Shown in pieces: positions 25,000-33,430 of a DNA stretch of 64,000 nucleotides. The stretch's first letter is position 1; each line of letters starts with the position of its first letter. Origin of the DNA: Lachnospiraceae bacterium (lineage in GTDB: Bacteria > Bacillota > Clostridia > Lachnospirales > Lachnospiraceae); contig JAETRD010000002.1 in assembly GCA_021770345.1 (NCBI GenBank), forward strand, positions 124,001-188,000, in the 5' to 3' direction. The position numbers were made by a program, and so were the translations under genes. The notes beneath the pieces are model-generated. The model was given only the letters and a program-made list of their open reading frames with translations. It was not told the origin of the DNA and did no database searches.

Positions 25000-26534
25000 A
25001 AAAAATAGCGCATCTGCTTTTGGGCAGATTTACAATTATTGCATGTGTCATTCTGTTGCAGGTTGCCTGGCTGGTGGGAATCCTTTATCTGTTCAGCAAC
25101 CGGTATTCTTATGTGATGATGCTCGTGCGTATTCTGGCGGACATCATCGTGCTTGTCATACTCAATAAATGGGCGAATCCGGCCAACAAGCTGTCATGGA
25201 CCTTTCTGGTTATGGTGCAGCCCATTTTCGGTCTGGCAATCTATCTGATGTTCGGGCGTTCCGGGCTGACGCGGGGGATGCGTCAGCGGATGGACGCTGC
25301 AAACCGGGAAGTCGCAAAACATATCGCGCCGGACGGGGACGCGGCGGAGGCGCTGCTTCGGAACGATCGCGGGGTTTACAACCAGTCGGCATATATCAGC
25401 GAATGGGCCGGATTTCCGGTGTACCGCAATACGGCGACGAAATACTACAAATGCGGCGAGGAAATGTTTCCCGACATGCTTTGTGCCCTGCGGAGTGCAA
25501 AGCGCTTTATCTTTCTCGAATATTTTATTGTAGAGGAAGGGTACATGTTCGGGGAGATTGAGAAGATTCTGGAACAGAAGGTAAAGGAGGGCGTGGAAGT
25601 CCGTGTGATTTATGACGATGTGGGCTGTATCAGCACGCTTCCTCCCAACTTTTACCGCAGGCTGCAGAGCAAGGGGATCAAATGCGCGGTATTTAATCCG
25701 TTTCGTCCGATTGTCTCCGTCGTGATGAACAACCGTGACCACCGGAAAATCTTTGTGGTCGACGGGACGGTAGGCTTTACCGGCGGCATCAATCTGGCGG
25801 ACGAGTATATCAATAAGGTGGAGCGATTCGGATACTGGAAGGACACCGGCATCCGGCTCTGCGGGGAGGGTGTCTGGAGCCTGACCGTGATGTTTCTCGA
25901 GATGTGGGGCTATATCTGCCGTCAGACGGAGCCGGATTATACGGTGTACATGCCCTCCGCAAACCGTACGGACGAATTTTCGGACGACGGATTTGTACAA
26001 CCCTACGGGGATTCGCCGTTAGATCATGAGAATGTCGGGGAAAATATTTACCTGAATATTATCGGGAAAGCAGAGCGCTATGTCTATATCTTCACCCCGT
26101 ATCTGATTATCGACCACGAGATGCTTGTTGCACTCTGCAATGCGGCCAAAAGCGGGGTGGATGTGCGCATCGTCACGCCGGGTATACCGGATAAAAAGAT
26201 GGTCTACCTCCTGACGCAGGCGTACTATGCGCCTTTAATCAAAGCGGGCGTGAAGATCTATCAGTATACGCCGGGGTTTATCCATGCAAAATGCTTTGTG
26301 TGCGACGACGAGATTGCGACGGTCGGCAGCGTCAATCTTGATTTCCGAAGCCTGTACCTGCACTTTGAGTGCGGGGTGTGGATGTACCGCTCAAAGGCCG
26401 TCATGCAGGTGAAGGAGGACTGCCTGGAAACCTTTGCCTGCTCCGAGCAGATCAGCTATGAGTTCTGTCGGAACAGGCGGCTTCCGGTGCGCATGCTGCA
26501 GAGTGTCCTGCGTCTGTTTGCACCGCTGCTTTAG
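24996..26534 (+). CDS. cls: Cardiolipin synthase (phospholipase D family)
   Basis: Joins phosphatidylglycerol molecules to make cardiolipin at the membrane; 512 residues. Two membrane helices lie at about 11-33 and 38-56 with a further hydrophobic stretch at 68-86. Two HKD motifs follow: NNRDHRKIFVVDG (H249, K251, D256) and GFIHAKCFVCDD with NLDFRS nearby. GGAAGT lies before the ATG at 24996, which overlaps the protease stop by 4 bases. Its own stop is one base from the stop of the convergent carboxypeptidase gene, with no terminator between. Confidence 0.93.
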   Translation: MKKIAHLLLGRFTIIACVILLQVAWLVGILYLFSNRYSYVMMLVRILADIIVLVILNKWANPANKLSWTFLVMVQPIFGLAIYLMFGRSGLTRGMRQRMDAANREVAKHIAPDGDAAEALLRNDRGVYNQSAYISEWAGFPVYRNTATKYYKCGEEMFPDMLCALRSAKRFIFLEYFIVEEGYMFGEIEKILEQKVKEGVEVRVIYDDVGCISTLPPNFYRRLQSKGIKCAVFNPFRPIVSVVMNNRDHRKIFVVDGTVGFTGGINLADEYINKVERFGYWKDTGIRLCGEGVWSLTVMFLEMWGYICRQTEPDYTVYMPSANRTDEFSDDGFVQPYGDSPLDHENVGENIYLNIIGKAERYVYIFTPYLIIDHEMLVALCNAAKSGVDVRIVTPGIPDKKMVYLLTQAYYAPLIKAGVKIYQYTPGFIHAKCFVCDDEIATVGSVNLDFRSLYLHFECGVWMYRSKAVMQVKEDCLETFACSEQISYEFCRNRRLPVRMLQSVLRLFAPLL

Positions 26535-26535
26535 A

Positions 26536-27750
26536 TTATGTGAGAAAGAAATGGAGGGCTTTCAGAAAATAGTCTTTGTAGCCTGCGGCGGCGACGGTGT
26601 CCGAGTAGAGGATATCGACGCTGCCGATTTCTATGCCGTTTAAACGGTATACGGCCCTGCCCGCGGGAGTGTCCGCGGTCACCGGCGCGGTGACGGATTC
26701 CGGCAGCTCGACGGTCTTTTCAATGCCGGAGAGGTCCGTGCCGTCGGTGGAGAGGTACTGGAAGGCGCCGGAGTATTTCAGGCCGCAGGTCGATGCAACT
26801 CCGCGGCTCACGGGGAGTGCCGGAAGCGCGTCGCTGTTGGCGTCCGCATAGACTCTGCACGCGCCGAAACCGTAATTGAGAAGGGTTGTGGCGTCCGCAA
26901 ACCGTACCTTGTAATCCGGCGCTGCCATAATGACGGCGATAAGCTCCAGATCATCTTTTTTTGCGGTTGCGGAGACGCAGTATTTGGCAAGGCCGGTGGA
27001 GCCGGTTTTTAATCCGGTTGCGTACTCATACTGTTTGATGAGCTTGTTGGTGTTTGTCAGACCAAATTCCGAGGTTCCCTTTGCGGTCGTGTGCGTGATA
27101 TTTTCCATCCAGATCGTGCAGTAATCATGAATTTCGGGGTAGCGTGTGATAAGCTCCCGCGACATCAGCGACACGTCGTAGGCGGTTGTCATGTGACCGT
27201 CAACGTCAAGTCCGCAGCAGTTGACAAAGTTGGTATCCTCCATGCCGAGGCCTTTTGCGCGCTCGTTCATCTGCCGGACAAACTCCTCCTCGGAGCCGGT
27301 CAGGTGCTCAGCCATGGCCACACAGGCGTCATTTGCGCTGGCGACGCTGATACATTTGATCATGGTTTCCACAGTCTGCGTTTCCCCGGGTTCCAGGAAT
27401 ACCTGGGAGCCGCCCATGCTCGCCGCATGCTCCGAGACGGTCACCGTATCGCCGAGTGCGATCTGTTTTTTTTCGAGAGCGTCAAAGATGAGAATCAGCG
27501 TCATGATTTTTGTGATGCTTGCAGGATGGAGCCGCTCGTGCGCGTTTTTTTCGTAGATGACGGTTCCGGTGGATGCTTCCATCAAAAGCGCACTCGGGGC
27601 GGAGATGTTGAGCGCGGGTTCCGCGGCAGTCTCCGTGGTTTCCGCCGTGTCGGCGGCGGAAACGCGCAGGGGTGCCGTCTGTGAAGCCGCGGCGGATATC
27701 GGGGCAAATATCAGATTTATCGCAAGCAGGAGTGACAGGAACTGTTTCAT
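26536..27750 (-). CDS. D-alanyl-D-alanine carboxypeptidase (S11, DacF-like), first of two
   Basis: Low-molecular-weight penicillin-binding protein that trims the terminal D-Ala of peptidoglycan peptides; 404 residues. The signal peptide covers about 1-22 (MKQFLSLLLAINLIFAPISAA), followed by a Ser/Thr/Ala-rich stretch to about 45. Active-site motifs: S78-ITK81, S138-A-N140 and KTG near 245 (GLKTGSTGLAKYC). The C-terminal part (about 290-400) is the PBP5-type beta-rich domain with a terminal hydrophobic helix. AAGGAG lies upstream of the ATG. Transcribed against cls; its paralogue is at 29543-30751, on the other side of scpAB. Confidence 0.93.
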   Translation of the reverse strand: MKQFLSLLLAINLIFAPISAAASQTAPLRVSAADTAETTETAAEPALNISAPSALLMEASTGTVIYEKNAHERLHPASITKIMTLILIFDALEKKQIALGDTVTVSEHAASMGGSQVFLEPGETQTVETMIKCISVASANDACVAMAEHLTGSEEEFVRQMNERAKGLGMEDTNFVNCCGLDVDGHMTTAYDVSLMSRELITRYPEIHDYCTIWMENITHTTAKGTSEFGLTNTNKLIKQYEYATGLKTGSTGLAKYCVSATAKKDDLELIAVIMAAPDYKVRFADATTLLNYGFGACRVYADANSDALPALPVSRGVASTCGLKYSGAFQYLSTDGTDLSGIEKTVELPESVTAPVTADTPAGRAVYRLNGIEIGSVDILYSDTVAAAGYKDYFLKALHFFLT

Positions 27751-27900
27751 GGTTGAAATCTCCTTGAAGCAAAATACAAGATTATATTCTATTTTAGGCG
27801 GGCGGCCTGTACGATATGACGGAAAAAATAAGGGGATTTTGGCGAAATACTAACTATTGTGGAGGAGGTGGCGGCGGGTACAAAATATGGTAAAAAACAC

Positions 27901-27929
27901 TTGAATTTTTTGGGGAACCAATGTAAAAT
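27901..27929 (+). promoter_or_regulatory. Promoter of scpA-scpB
   Basis: TTGAAT (27901-27906), 17-base spacer, TAAAAT (27924-27929), 46 bases before the scpA start. Confidence 0.65.
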
Positions 27930-27974
27930 AGTTCCGTTGAGGACAGGCGAAAGTTCAGGATTGAGGAATTACAT

Positions 27975-28724
27975 ATGGATATGACCGTCAGGCTTCAGGT
28001 GTTTGAGGGACCGCTTGATTTGCTTTTACATCTGTTAGAGAAAAATAAAGTGAATATATATGATATCCCGATTGTCGAGATTACCGCTCAGTATCTGGAG
28101 TATATTGCAGAGATGAAGCGTCAGGATCTGAATGTCGTGAGCGAATTTCTGGTGATGGCGGCCACACTGATCGACATCAAGTCCCGCATGCTGCTCCCGG
28201 CGAAGGAGGAGGATGCGGAGGAGGAAGAGGACCCGAGAGCCGAGCTCGTACAGCAGCTGTTAGAGTACAAGATGTACAAGTGTATGGCTTATGAGCTTCG
28301 CGATCTTCAGATTGACGCGGAGCGCGTGCTGTTTAAGGAGCCCACGATTCCGCCGGAGATCGCGGATTATGAGGAGCCGGTGGATCTCGCCGAGCTGGTG
28401 TCGGATGTGACGCTTGCGAAGTTGAACGATATTTTTAAATCCATCATGAAAAAGCAGGCTGACAAGGTAGATCCGGTCCGCTCAAAATTCGGAAAAATAG
28501 AAAAAGAAGAAGTGTCGCTCTCTGAACGGATGTCCTATCTTGAGGAGTACTGTCTGACCCACAGCCGGTTCAGCTTCCGGAATCTCCTGGAGGCGCAGAC
28601 CGGGAAGATGGAGATTATCGTGACATTTCTTGCGGTTTTGGAACTGATGAAGGTCGGCAAGATATTTATCTCGCAGGAGAAAACCTTTGACGACATCCAG
28701 ATTCAGTCGCGGATAGCCGCATAG
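27975..28724 (+). CDS. scpA: Segregation and condensation protein A
   Basis: Kleisin subunit of the SMC-ScpAB condensin, bridging the SMC heads; 249 residues. The N-terminus VRLQVFEGPLDLLLHLLEKNKVNIYDIPIVEI is the family's SMC-neck-binding block, and LIDIKSRMLLP and the C-terminal winged helix (VTFLAVLELMKVGKIFISQE) are also typical. An acidic linker lies at about 80-90 (EEDAEEEEDPRAE). GAGGAA precedes the ATG. scpB follows after an unusually structured 118-base spacer. Confidence 0.95.
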   Translation: MDMTVRLQVFEGPLDLLLHLLEKNKVNIYDIPIVEITAQYLEYIAEMKRQDLNVVSEFLVMAATLIDIKSRMLLPAKEEDAEEEEDPRAELVQQLLEYKMYKCMAYELRDLQIDAERVLFKEPTIPPEIADYEEPVDLAELVSDVTLAKLNDIFKSIMKKQADKVDPVRSKFGKIEKEEVSLSERMSYLEEYCLTHSRFSFRNLLEAQTGKMEIIVTFLAVLELMKVGKIFISQEKTFDDIQIQSRIAA

Positions 28725-28726
28725 AA

Positions 28727-28804
28727 GTGTGAAAAATAGATTTTTCACACGCGAACTTGTTCGCGTTGCAAATATGTGCCTGCGTCATAGCGTACGTTGT
28801 ACGC
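28727..28804 (+). repeat. Cluster of three perfect hairpins between scpA and scpB
   Basis: Three inverted repeats in series: GTGTGAAAAA/TTTTTCACAC (28727-28736 with 28741-28750), GCGAAC/GTTCGC (28751-28756 with 28759-28764) and GCGTAC/GTACGC (28790-28795 with 28799-28804). The spacer is open in the scpB frame but does not look like protein. It may be an inserted short repeat element or a processing and stability signal within the operon. Confidence 0.6.
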
Positions 28805-28842
28805 ATTCCAGTTTGCAGGTTGAGAGAACGGTAGGTTTTTCT

Positions 28843-29412
28843 ATGGAAAATAAAAATTATGAGGCGATTATCGAGGCGATTTTATTCACGATGGGGGAGT
28901 CGGTGGAGCTTGAGAAGATTGCAGCCGCGATTGAGCTGGACAAAAAAGAGACAAAGGCGATTATCGGGCGCATGATGGAGCACTACGAGGATCCCGCGAT
29001 CGGCATCCGGATCATCGAGCTCGACGGGGCCTATCAGATGTGTACGAAAAGCGAGATGTACGAGTACCTGATCCGGATCGCAAAGCAGCCGAAAAAGCAT
29101 GTGCTCACGGACGTGCTGCTCGAGACGCTCTCGATCATTGCATACAAGCAGCCGATCACGCGGGTGGAGATCGAAAAGATTCGCGGCGTCTCCTGCGACC
29201 ACGCGGTGAACAAGCTTGTGGAATACAACCTTGTGTGTGAGCTGGGCAGGCTCGACGCGCCCGGAAGGCCGCTGCTGTTCGGCACGACGGAGGAGTTTCT
29301 CAGAAGCTTCGGCGTGCAGTCCATCGACGAGCTGCCGGTCTTAAACCCGGTGCAGGTCGAGGAGTTTAAACAGGAAGTGGAAGCAGAAATAAATTTAAAG
29401 ATGGATATTTAA
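28843..29412 (+). CDS. scpB: Segregation and condensation protein B
   Basis: Dimeric winged-helix partner of the ScpA kleisin; 189 residues, normal length. Typical sequence: YEAIIEAILFTMGESVELEKIA, RIIELDGAYQMCTK, LSIIAYKQPITRVEIEKIRGV and GRPLLFGTTEEFLRSFG. ATG 28843 is chosen because it gives the family N-terminus; the frame extends 38 codons upstream through the hairpin spacer, which has no family similarity that I can see. The ribosome site (GGTAGG) is weak. Confidence 0.94.
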   Translation: MENKNYEAIIEAILFTMGESVELEKIAAAIELDKKETKAIIGRMMEHYEDPAIGIRIIELDGAYQMCTKSEMYEYLIRIAKQPKKHVLTDVLLETLSIIAYKQPITRVEIEKIRGVSCDHAVNKLVEYNLVCELGRLDAPGRPLLFGTTEEFLRSFGVQSIDELPVLNPVQVEEFKQEVEAEINLKMDI

Positions 29413-29420
29413 GCGGAGGG

Positions 29421-29446
29421 GAAGCCGGAAGGCTTTCTCTTTTTTC
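29421..29446 (+). terminator. Terminator after scpB
   Basis: A short stem AAGCC (29422-29426) / GGCTT (29431-29435) with a GGAA tetraloop, followed by a T-rich run to 29446. Confidence 0.6.
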
Positions 29447-29542
29447 GTATTGTAAGATCGGCGTCCGTATCCTTATCTGGTTCTCACGAAAACGGAACAC
29501 GCATATAGATTTGTGATAGTGAATGGAACGGTAACAAGCCCT

Positions 29543-30751
29543 ATGAAACGTTTTTTTGCAATTTTTTTCGCGGTGCTTTTTCTTCTGGAGTGCCCGACGC
29601 AAACGCTCGCCGCAGAGGCCCCGAAAGAGACCGAACTGTATGCGAAATCCGCTGTTTTGATGGACGCGGATTCCGGGCGTATTTTATATGAGAAGGACGG
29701 ACATACCGCGATGGCAAACGCCAGCACGACAAAGATTCTGACCTGTATTCTGACGCTTGAAAACTGCGCGTTAGACAGCCAGGTGACCGTCTCGTCAAAC
29801 GCGGCATCCCAGCCGAAAGTGCATCTGGGGATGCGCACCGGGCAGACTTTTTACCTGAAAGATCTGCTTTACGGGCTGATGCTGGAATCCTACAACGACT
29901 GTGCGGTCGCGATCGCGGAGTATATCGCCGGGAGCACAGAGGGATTTGCCGGCATGATGAATGAGAAGGCGAAGGAGATCGGCTGCGAGGACAGCTACTT
30001 TATCACGCCAAACGGCCTGGATGCGAACGATGGGCAGGGATTTCACCACACGACGGCGGCGGATCTGGCGAAAATCATGCGCTACTGCATCATGACGTCG
30101 GAAAAATCCGAACAGTTTCTCGAAATCACAAGGACCGCCTCTTACGGTTTTTCGGATCTTGAGGGGAAATCCCATTATCAGTGCAATAACCACAATGCGT
30201 TTCTGCAGATGATGGACGGGGCGCTGTCCGGGAAGACCGGCTTTACCGGGACGGCGGGCTACTGTTATGTCGGGGCTCTGGAGCGGGACGGCAGAACGTA
30301 TATCGTGGCGCTTCTGGCCTGCGGATGGCCCAACAACAAGAGCTACAAGTGGTCGGATACCAAAAAGCTGATGACATACGGAATCGAAAATTATCACAAA
30401 AAAAATCTCATGGAGATTGTGCCGGACGAGAGCGCGCTTGCGGCGATTCCCGTGAAAGACGGACAGGGAAAGCGAATCGGGGAACAGGTTTATATGAATC
30501 CGAGAGTTGAGGCAGGAACCGGATATGAGGAGCTGCTTTTGCAGGAGGGGGAGGAGGTTGTGCTGCGTTATGAGATTCCGCGGAACCTGAATGCACCGGT
30601 GCAGGAGGGGGATTATCTGGGAAAGATTACCTATCTGCTCGGAGATGAAGTTCTGCGCGAATGTCGGGTCGTGGCGGGAGACTCCGTGGAAAAAATAGAT
30701 TTGAACTGGTGTTTTCACAGAATATTTGCACTTTTCATGGAATGTACTTGA
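29543..30751 (+). CDS. D-alanyl-D-alanine carboxypeptidase (S11), second of two
   Basis: Peptidoglycan-trimming enzyme, 402 residues, paralogous to the one at 26536-27750. The signal peptide spans about 1-24 (MKRFFAIFFAVLFLLECPTQTLA). Active-site motifs: S61-TTK64, SYNDC in place of SxN (S-Y-N), and KTG in SGKTGFTGTAGYC. The C-terminal domain ends in a hydrophobic segment (WCFHRIFALFM), a likely membrane anchor. ATG 29543 gives a clean signal peptide; an in-frame GTG at 29513 lies upstream. Its last codons overlap the -35 of the next operon's promoter. Confidence 0.92.
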   Translation: MKRFFAIFFAVLFLLECPTQTLAAEAPKETELYAKSAVLMDADSGRILYEKDGHTAMANASTTKILTCILTLENCALDSQVTVSSNAASQPKVHLGMRTGQTFYLKDLLYGLMLESYNDCAVAIAEYIAGSTEGFAGMMNEKAKEIGCEDSYFITPNGLDANDGQGFHHTTAADLAKIMRYCIMTSEKSEQFLEITRTASYGFSDLEGKSHYQCNNHNAFLQMMDGALSGKTGFTGTAGYCYVGALERDGRTYIVALLACGWPNNKSYKWSDTKKLMTYGIENYHKKNLMEIVPDESALAAIPVKDGQGKRIGEQVYMNPRVEAGTGYEELLLQEGEEVVLRYEIPRNLNAPVQEGDYLGKITYLLGDEVLRECRVVAGDSVEKIDLNWCFHRIFALFMECT

Positions 30752-30776
30752 ATTATTCCGCAAAAACATCTATAAT
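30748..30776 (+). promoter_or_regulatory. Promoter of the carboxyltransferase/sodium pump operon
   Basis: TTGAAT (30748-30753), 17-base spacer, TATAAT (30771-30776). A strong match that starts inside the stop region of the preceding gene. Confidence 0.8.
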
Positions 30777-30839
30777 TTAACATAGCCAAATTTGCTGATT
30801 TTTTTAGCGGCAACAAATTATAGATGGAGGGCAAAGCGA

Positions 30840-32276
30840 ATGAATAGTAGTATGGATAGCCTGGCTATGCAGCGCATTATCAGGCTGGTCGACGAGAACA
30901 GTTTCGTGGAAACCGGTTCTCTTGTAACCGCAAGAAGTACGGATTTTAATCTTGCACAGACAGACACACCTTCCGACGGTGTGATCACGGGGCATGGGCT
31001 GATTGACGGCAATCTGGTGTTTATTTACAGCCAGAATGCGGCTGTGCTCAACGGGACAATCGGCGAGATGCACGCAAAGAAAGTGGCTGCGGTCTATGAC
31101 ATGGCGATGAAGATGGGAGCGCCGGTCATCGGTTTTATCGACTGTGCGGGAATCCGTCTGCAGGAGTCCGTGGATGCGCTCGACGGCTTTGGTCAGATTT
31201 ATGCGAGACAGGTGGCGGCTTCCGGGGTGATTCCGCAGATTACGGCGGTATTCGGTTCCTGTGGCGGCGGTCTCTCCGTTGTGCCGGCACTGTCCGATTT
31301 CGCATTTATCGAGGAGAGCAAAGGAAAGATGTTCGTGAATGCTCCGAACGCGATCGCGGGCAACCGCGTTGACAAGTGCGATACCTCCTGCGCCGCATTT
31401 CAGGCGGACGAGAACGGCTGCATTGACGCCGTCGGCACCGAGGATGTGATTCTTGGGGATATCCGCGAGCTGGTGAGTATCCTGCCGCTCAACAACGAGG
31501 GCGATGTGTACACCGGCGAGTGCGGCGACGATTTGAACCGTGTCTGCGAGAGCATGGACGCGATGAAGGGTGACCCGAGATATCTGCTCGGAGAGATTTC
31601 CGACGGACATACGTTTTTTGAGACGAAGGCCGGCTATGCGCGGGATATGGTGACCGGATTTATCAAATTAAACGGCATGACGGTCGGCGCAGTCGCAAAC
31701 TGCAGCGAGGTTTACGACGCCGAGGGCAAGAAGGAAGAGACGTTTGATGCGGTTCTCTCTGCGCGGGGCTGCGGCAAGGCTGCGGAATTTGTCCGCTTCT
31801 GCGATGCGTTTGAGATCCCGGTGCTCACGCTGACAAATGTCCGGGGCTTTAAGGCATGCATGTGCTCCGAGCGCAGACTCGCAAAGGAGCTGGCGCATCT
31901 GACGAGCGCGTTTGCATCCGCGACCTGCCCGAAGGTGAACCTGATTACCGGAGAGGCGTTCGGAAGCGCGTATGTGACGATGAATTCAAAGGCCATCGGC
32001 GCGGATTTTGTCTATGCGTGGTCCGGTGCCAAGGTCGGCATGATGGAGGCGGAGCTTGCTGCGAAGATCATGTATGCGGATGCGTCCGCGGACGAGCTTG
32101 CCGAGCGGGCAAAGGAGTACGACGCGCTGCAGGGAAGTGTGACGACGGCGGCGAGACGCGGTTATGTGGACCTTGTGTTTGACGCCGCGGACACCAGAAA
32201 ATATCTGATTGATGCGTTTGAGCTGTTATACACCAAATGTGCGGGTGTACCGGATAAAAAACACACAACGAAATAG
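30840..32276 (+). CDS. Acyl-CoA-type carboxyltransferase (MmdA / transcarboxylase 12S-like)
   Basis: Crotonase-fold carboxyltransferase of 478 residues, related to the alpha subunits of methylmalonyl-CoA and glutaconyl-CoA decarboxylases and to the 12S subunit of transcarboxylase. These move CO2 between an acyl-CoA and biotin. Recognisable blocks: GFIDCAGIRLQES, FGSCGGGLSVVPALSDFAFI (oxyanion-type glycines), and TGEAFGSAYVTMNSKAIGADFVYAW in the second half. The ATG at 30840 follows GGAGGGC; the longer frame to 30792 lacks a ribosome site. First gene of a five-gene operon with OadG, biotin carrier, OadB and OadA. The acyl-CoA substrate cannot be fixed from sequence. Confidence 0.88.
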   Translation: MNSSMDSLAMQRIIRLVDENSFVETGSLVTARSTDFNLAQTDTPSDGVITGHGLIDGNLVFIYSQNAAVLNGTIGEMHAKKVAAVYDMAMKMGAPVIGFIDCAGIRLQESVDALDGFGQIYARQVAASGVIPQITAVFGSCGGGLSVVPALSDFAFIEESKGKMFVNAPNAIAGNRVDKCDTSCAAFQADENGCIDAVGTEDVILGDIRELVSILPLNNEGDVYTGECGDDLNRVCESMDAMKGDPRYLLGEISDGHTFFETKAGYARDMVTGFIKLNGMTVGAVANCSEVYDAEGKKEETFDAVLSARGCGKAAEFVRFCDAFEIPVLTLTNVRGFKACMCSERRLAKELAHLTSAFASATCPKVNLITGEAFGSAYVTMNSKAIGADFVYAWSGAKVGMMEAELAAKIMYADASADELAERAKEYDALQGSVTTAARRGYVDLVFDAADTRKYLIDAFELLYTKCAGVPDKKHTTK

Positions 32277-32288
32277 AAAGGTGAAGTT

Positions 32289-33011
32289 ATGAAGAAAAAA
32301 GTATCTCTTATACTTTGTCTTGTAGTGATGGTTCTGACAATGGCAGCCTGTGGGACGGATCCGGCATCTGTGGATTATTTTGGAATGAAATATGAGGACA
32401 TGCAGCTGTACATGAGCCAGCAGGTTGATGCCCTGTCAAGCCTCACCGAGGAGGATATGGCATCGATCGAGCTGTATGGGGACGAGATGACACAGAAGCT
32501 TGTCTCTACCTGGAAAACATCGGTGGAGGGACTGGGAGAATCCCAGGGGCTCGGCGAGTTTACCGCCACGAAAACCCAGAAGAATGTGACCGTCGAGCAG
32601 AAGGTAAAATTCTCCGGGCGAGAAGTGGTATTGAGCTATGTTTACGCTTATAACTACGAGACAAAAACGGCGGAACTGACGGATGCATCCGTAGACCTGG
32701 TATACACTCTCGGCGAGAAGATGCAGAAGGCGGGATTAAATACCCTGATGGGAATGGGCACGGTATTTATGGTTCTCATTCTGATCAGCCTGATCATCTA
32801 CTGCTTTAAGCTGATCCCGTATCTGCAGAAGCGGTTTGCGGGCAGCGATACGGCACCGGCTGCAGCGGCGGCGCCGGCAGCGGCGGTACCTGCGGCACCG
32901 GCTCAGGTGAGTGATGATCTGGAACTTGTGGCTGTTATCTCGGCAGCGATTGCTGCGAGCACGGGGGCGTCTGCGGATTCCTTTGTCGTGCGCTCGATTC
33001 ATAGAAGATAG
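32289..33011 (+). CDS. oadG: OadG-type gamma subunit with N-terminal lipoprotein-like domain
   Basis: Membrane-anchoring subunit of a sodium-pumping decarboxylase, 240 residues. The usual OadG core sits at the C-terminal end: one helix at about 153-173 (GMGTVFMVLILISLII), an Ala/Pro-rich linker, and the short tail DDLELVAVISAAIAA. Ahead of it is an extra 130-residue extracytoplasmic region that begins with a signal peptide and a lipobox-like LTMAAC (Cys21) and resembles DUF3887-type domains. Typical OadG proteins are about 80-120 residues. GAAAGGTGAAG lies before the ATG. Confidence 0.82.
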   Translation: MKKKVSLILCLVVMVLTMAACGTDPASVDYFGMKYEDMQLYMSQQVDALSSLTEEDMASIELYGDEMTQKLVSTWKTSVEGLGESQGLGEFTATKTQKNVTVEQKVKFSGREVVLSYVYAYNYETKTAELTDASVDLVYTLGEKMQKAGLNTLMGMGTVFMVLILISLIIYCFKLIPYLQKRFAGSDTAPAAAAAPAAAVPAAPAQVSDDLELVAVISAAIAASTGASADSFVVRSIHRR

Positions 33012-33051
33012 GTTCGGCATTCAGAGAATAAAATATTAGGAGGAATATTTC

Positions 33052-33414
33052 ATGAAAAGCTATACAATCACTGTAAACGGAAATGTATATGATGTAACCG
33101 TAGAGGAGAACGGAAGCGTGAGCGCACCGGCAGCGGCACCGAGACGTGCGGCGGCACCCGCAGCGCCGGCAGCGGCGCCACAGGCGGCAGGAGCAGCCGG
33201 AAGCGTGAAGATCGAGGCGGGAGCGGCAGGAAAAGTATTTAAGATCGAGTCTTCCGTGGGAACCGCGGTCAAGAGAGGCGATACGATTCTCGTTCTCGAG
33301 GTCATGAAGATGGAGACACCGGTTGTCGCTCCGCAGGACGGCACCGTGGCAAGCATCAATGTAAACGCAGGAGATATGGTGGAAGCGGGAGCGCTGTTGG
33401 CAACCTTAAACTAA
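33052..33414 (+). CDS. Biotin carboxyl carrier protein
   Basis: Carries CO2 on biotin between carboxyltransferases and the sodium pump; 120 residues. The biotinyl domain occupies about 50-120 with the biotin attachment motif EVMKMETP (Lys86). Residues 22-50 form an Ala/Pro-rich flexible linker, as in transcarboxylase 1.3S and the gamma subunits of related decarboxylases. It lies between oadG and oadB with AGGAGG before the ATG. As a free-standing carrier it could serve both carboxyltransferases encoded in the operon. Confidence 0.92.
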   Translation: MKSYTITVNGNVYDVTVEENGSVSAPAAAPRRAAAPAAPAAAPQAAGAAGSVKIEAGAAGKVFKIESSVGTAVKRGDTILVLEVMKMETPVVAPQDGTVASINVNAGDMVEAGALLATLN

Positions 33415-33430
33415 TATTAGGAGGGTAACA

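Noticed and set aside
28729-28842. A 38-residue N-terminal extension of ScpB
   Set aside because: It is a translation of the hairpin cluster and lacks family similarity; the family start is at 28843.
29795-30769. Minus-strand open frame of 324 codons opposite the second carboxypeptidase
   Set aside because: Basic, low-hydrophobicity shadow composition and no start signal.
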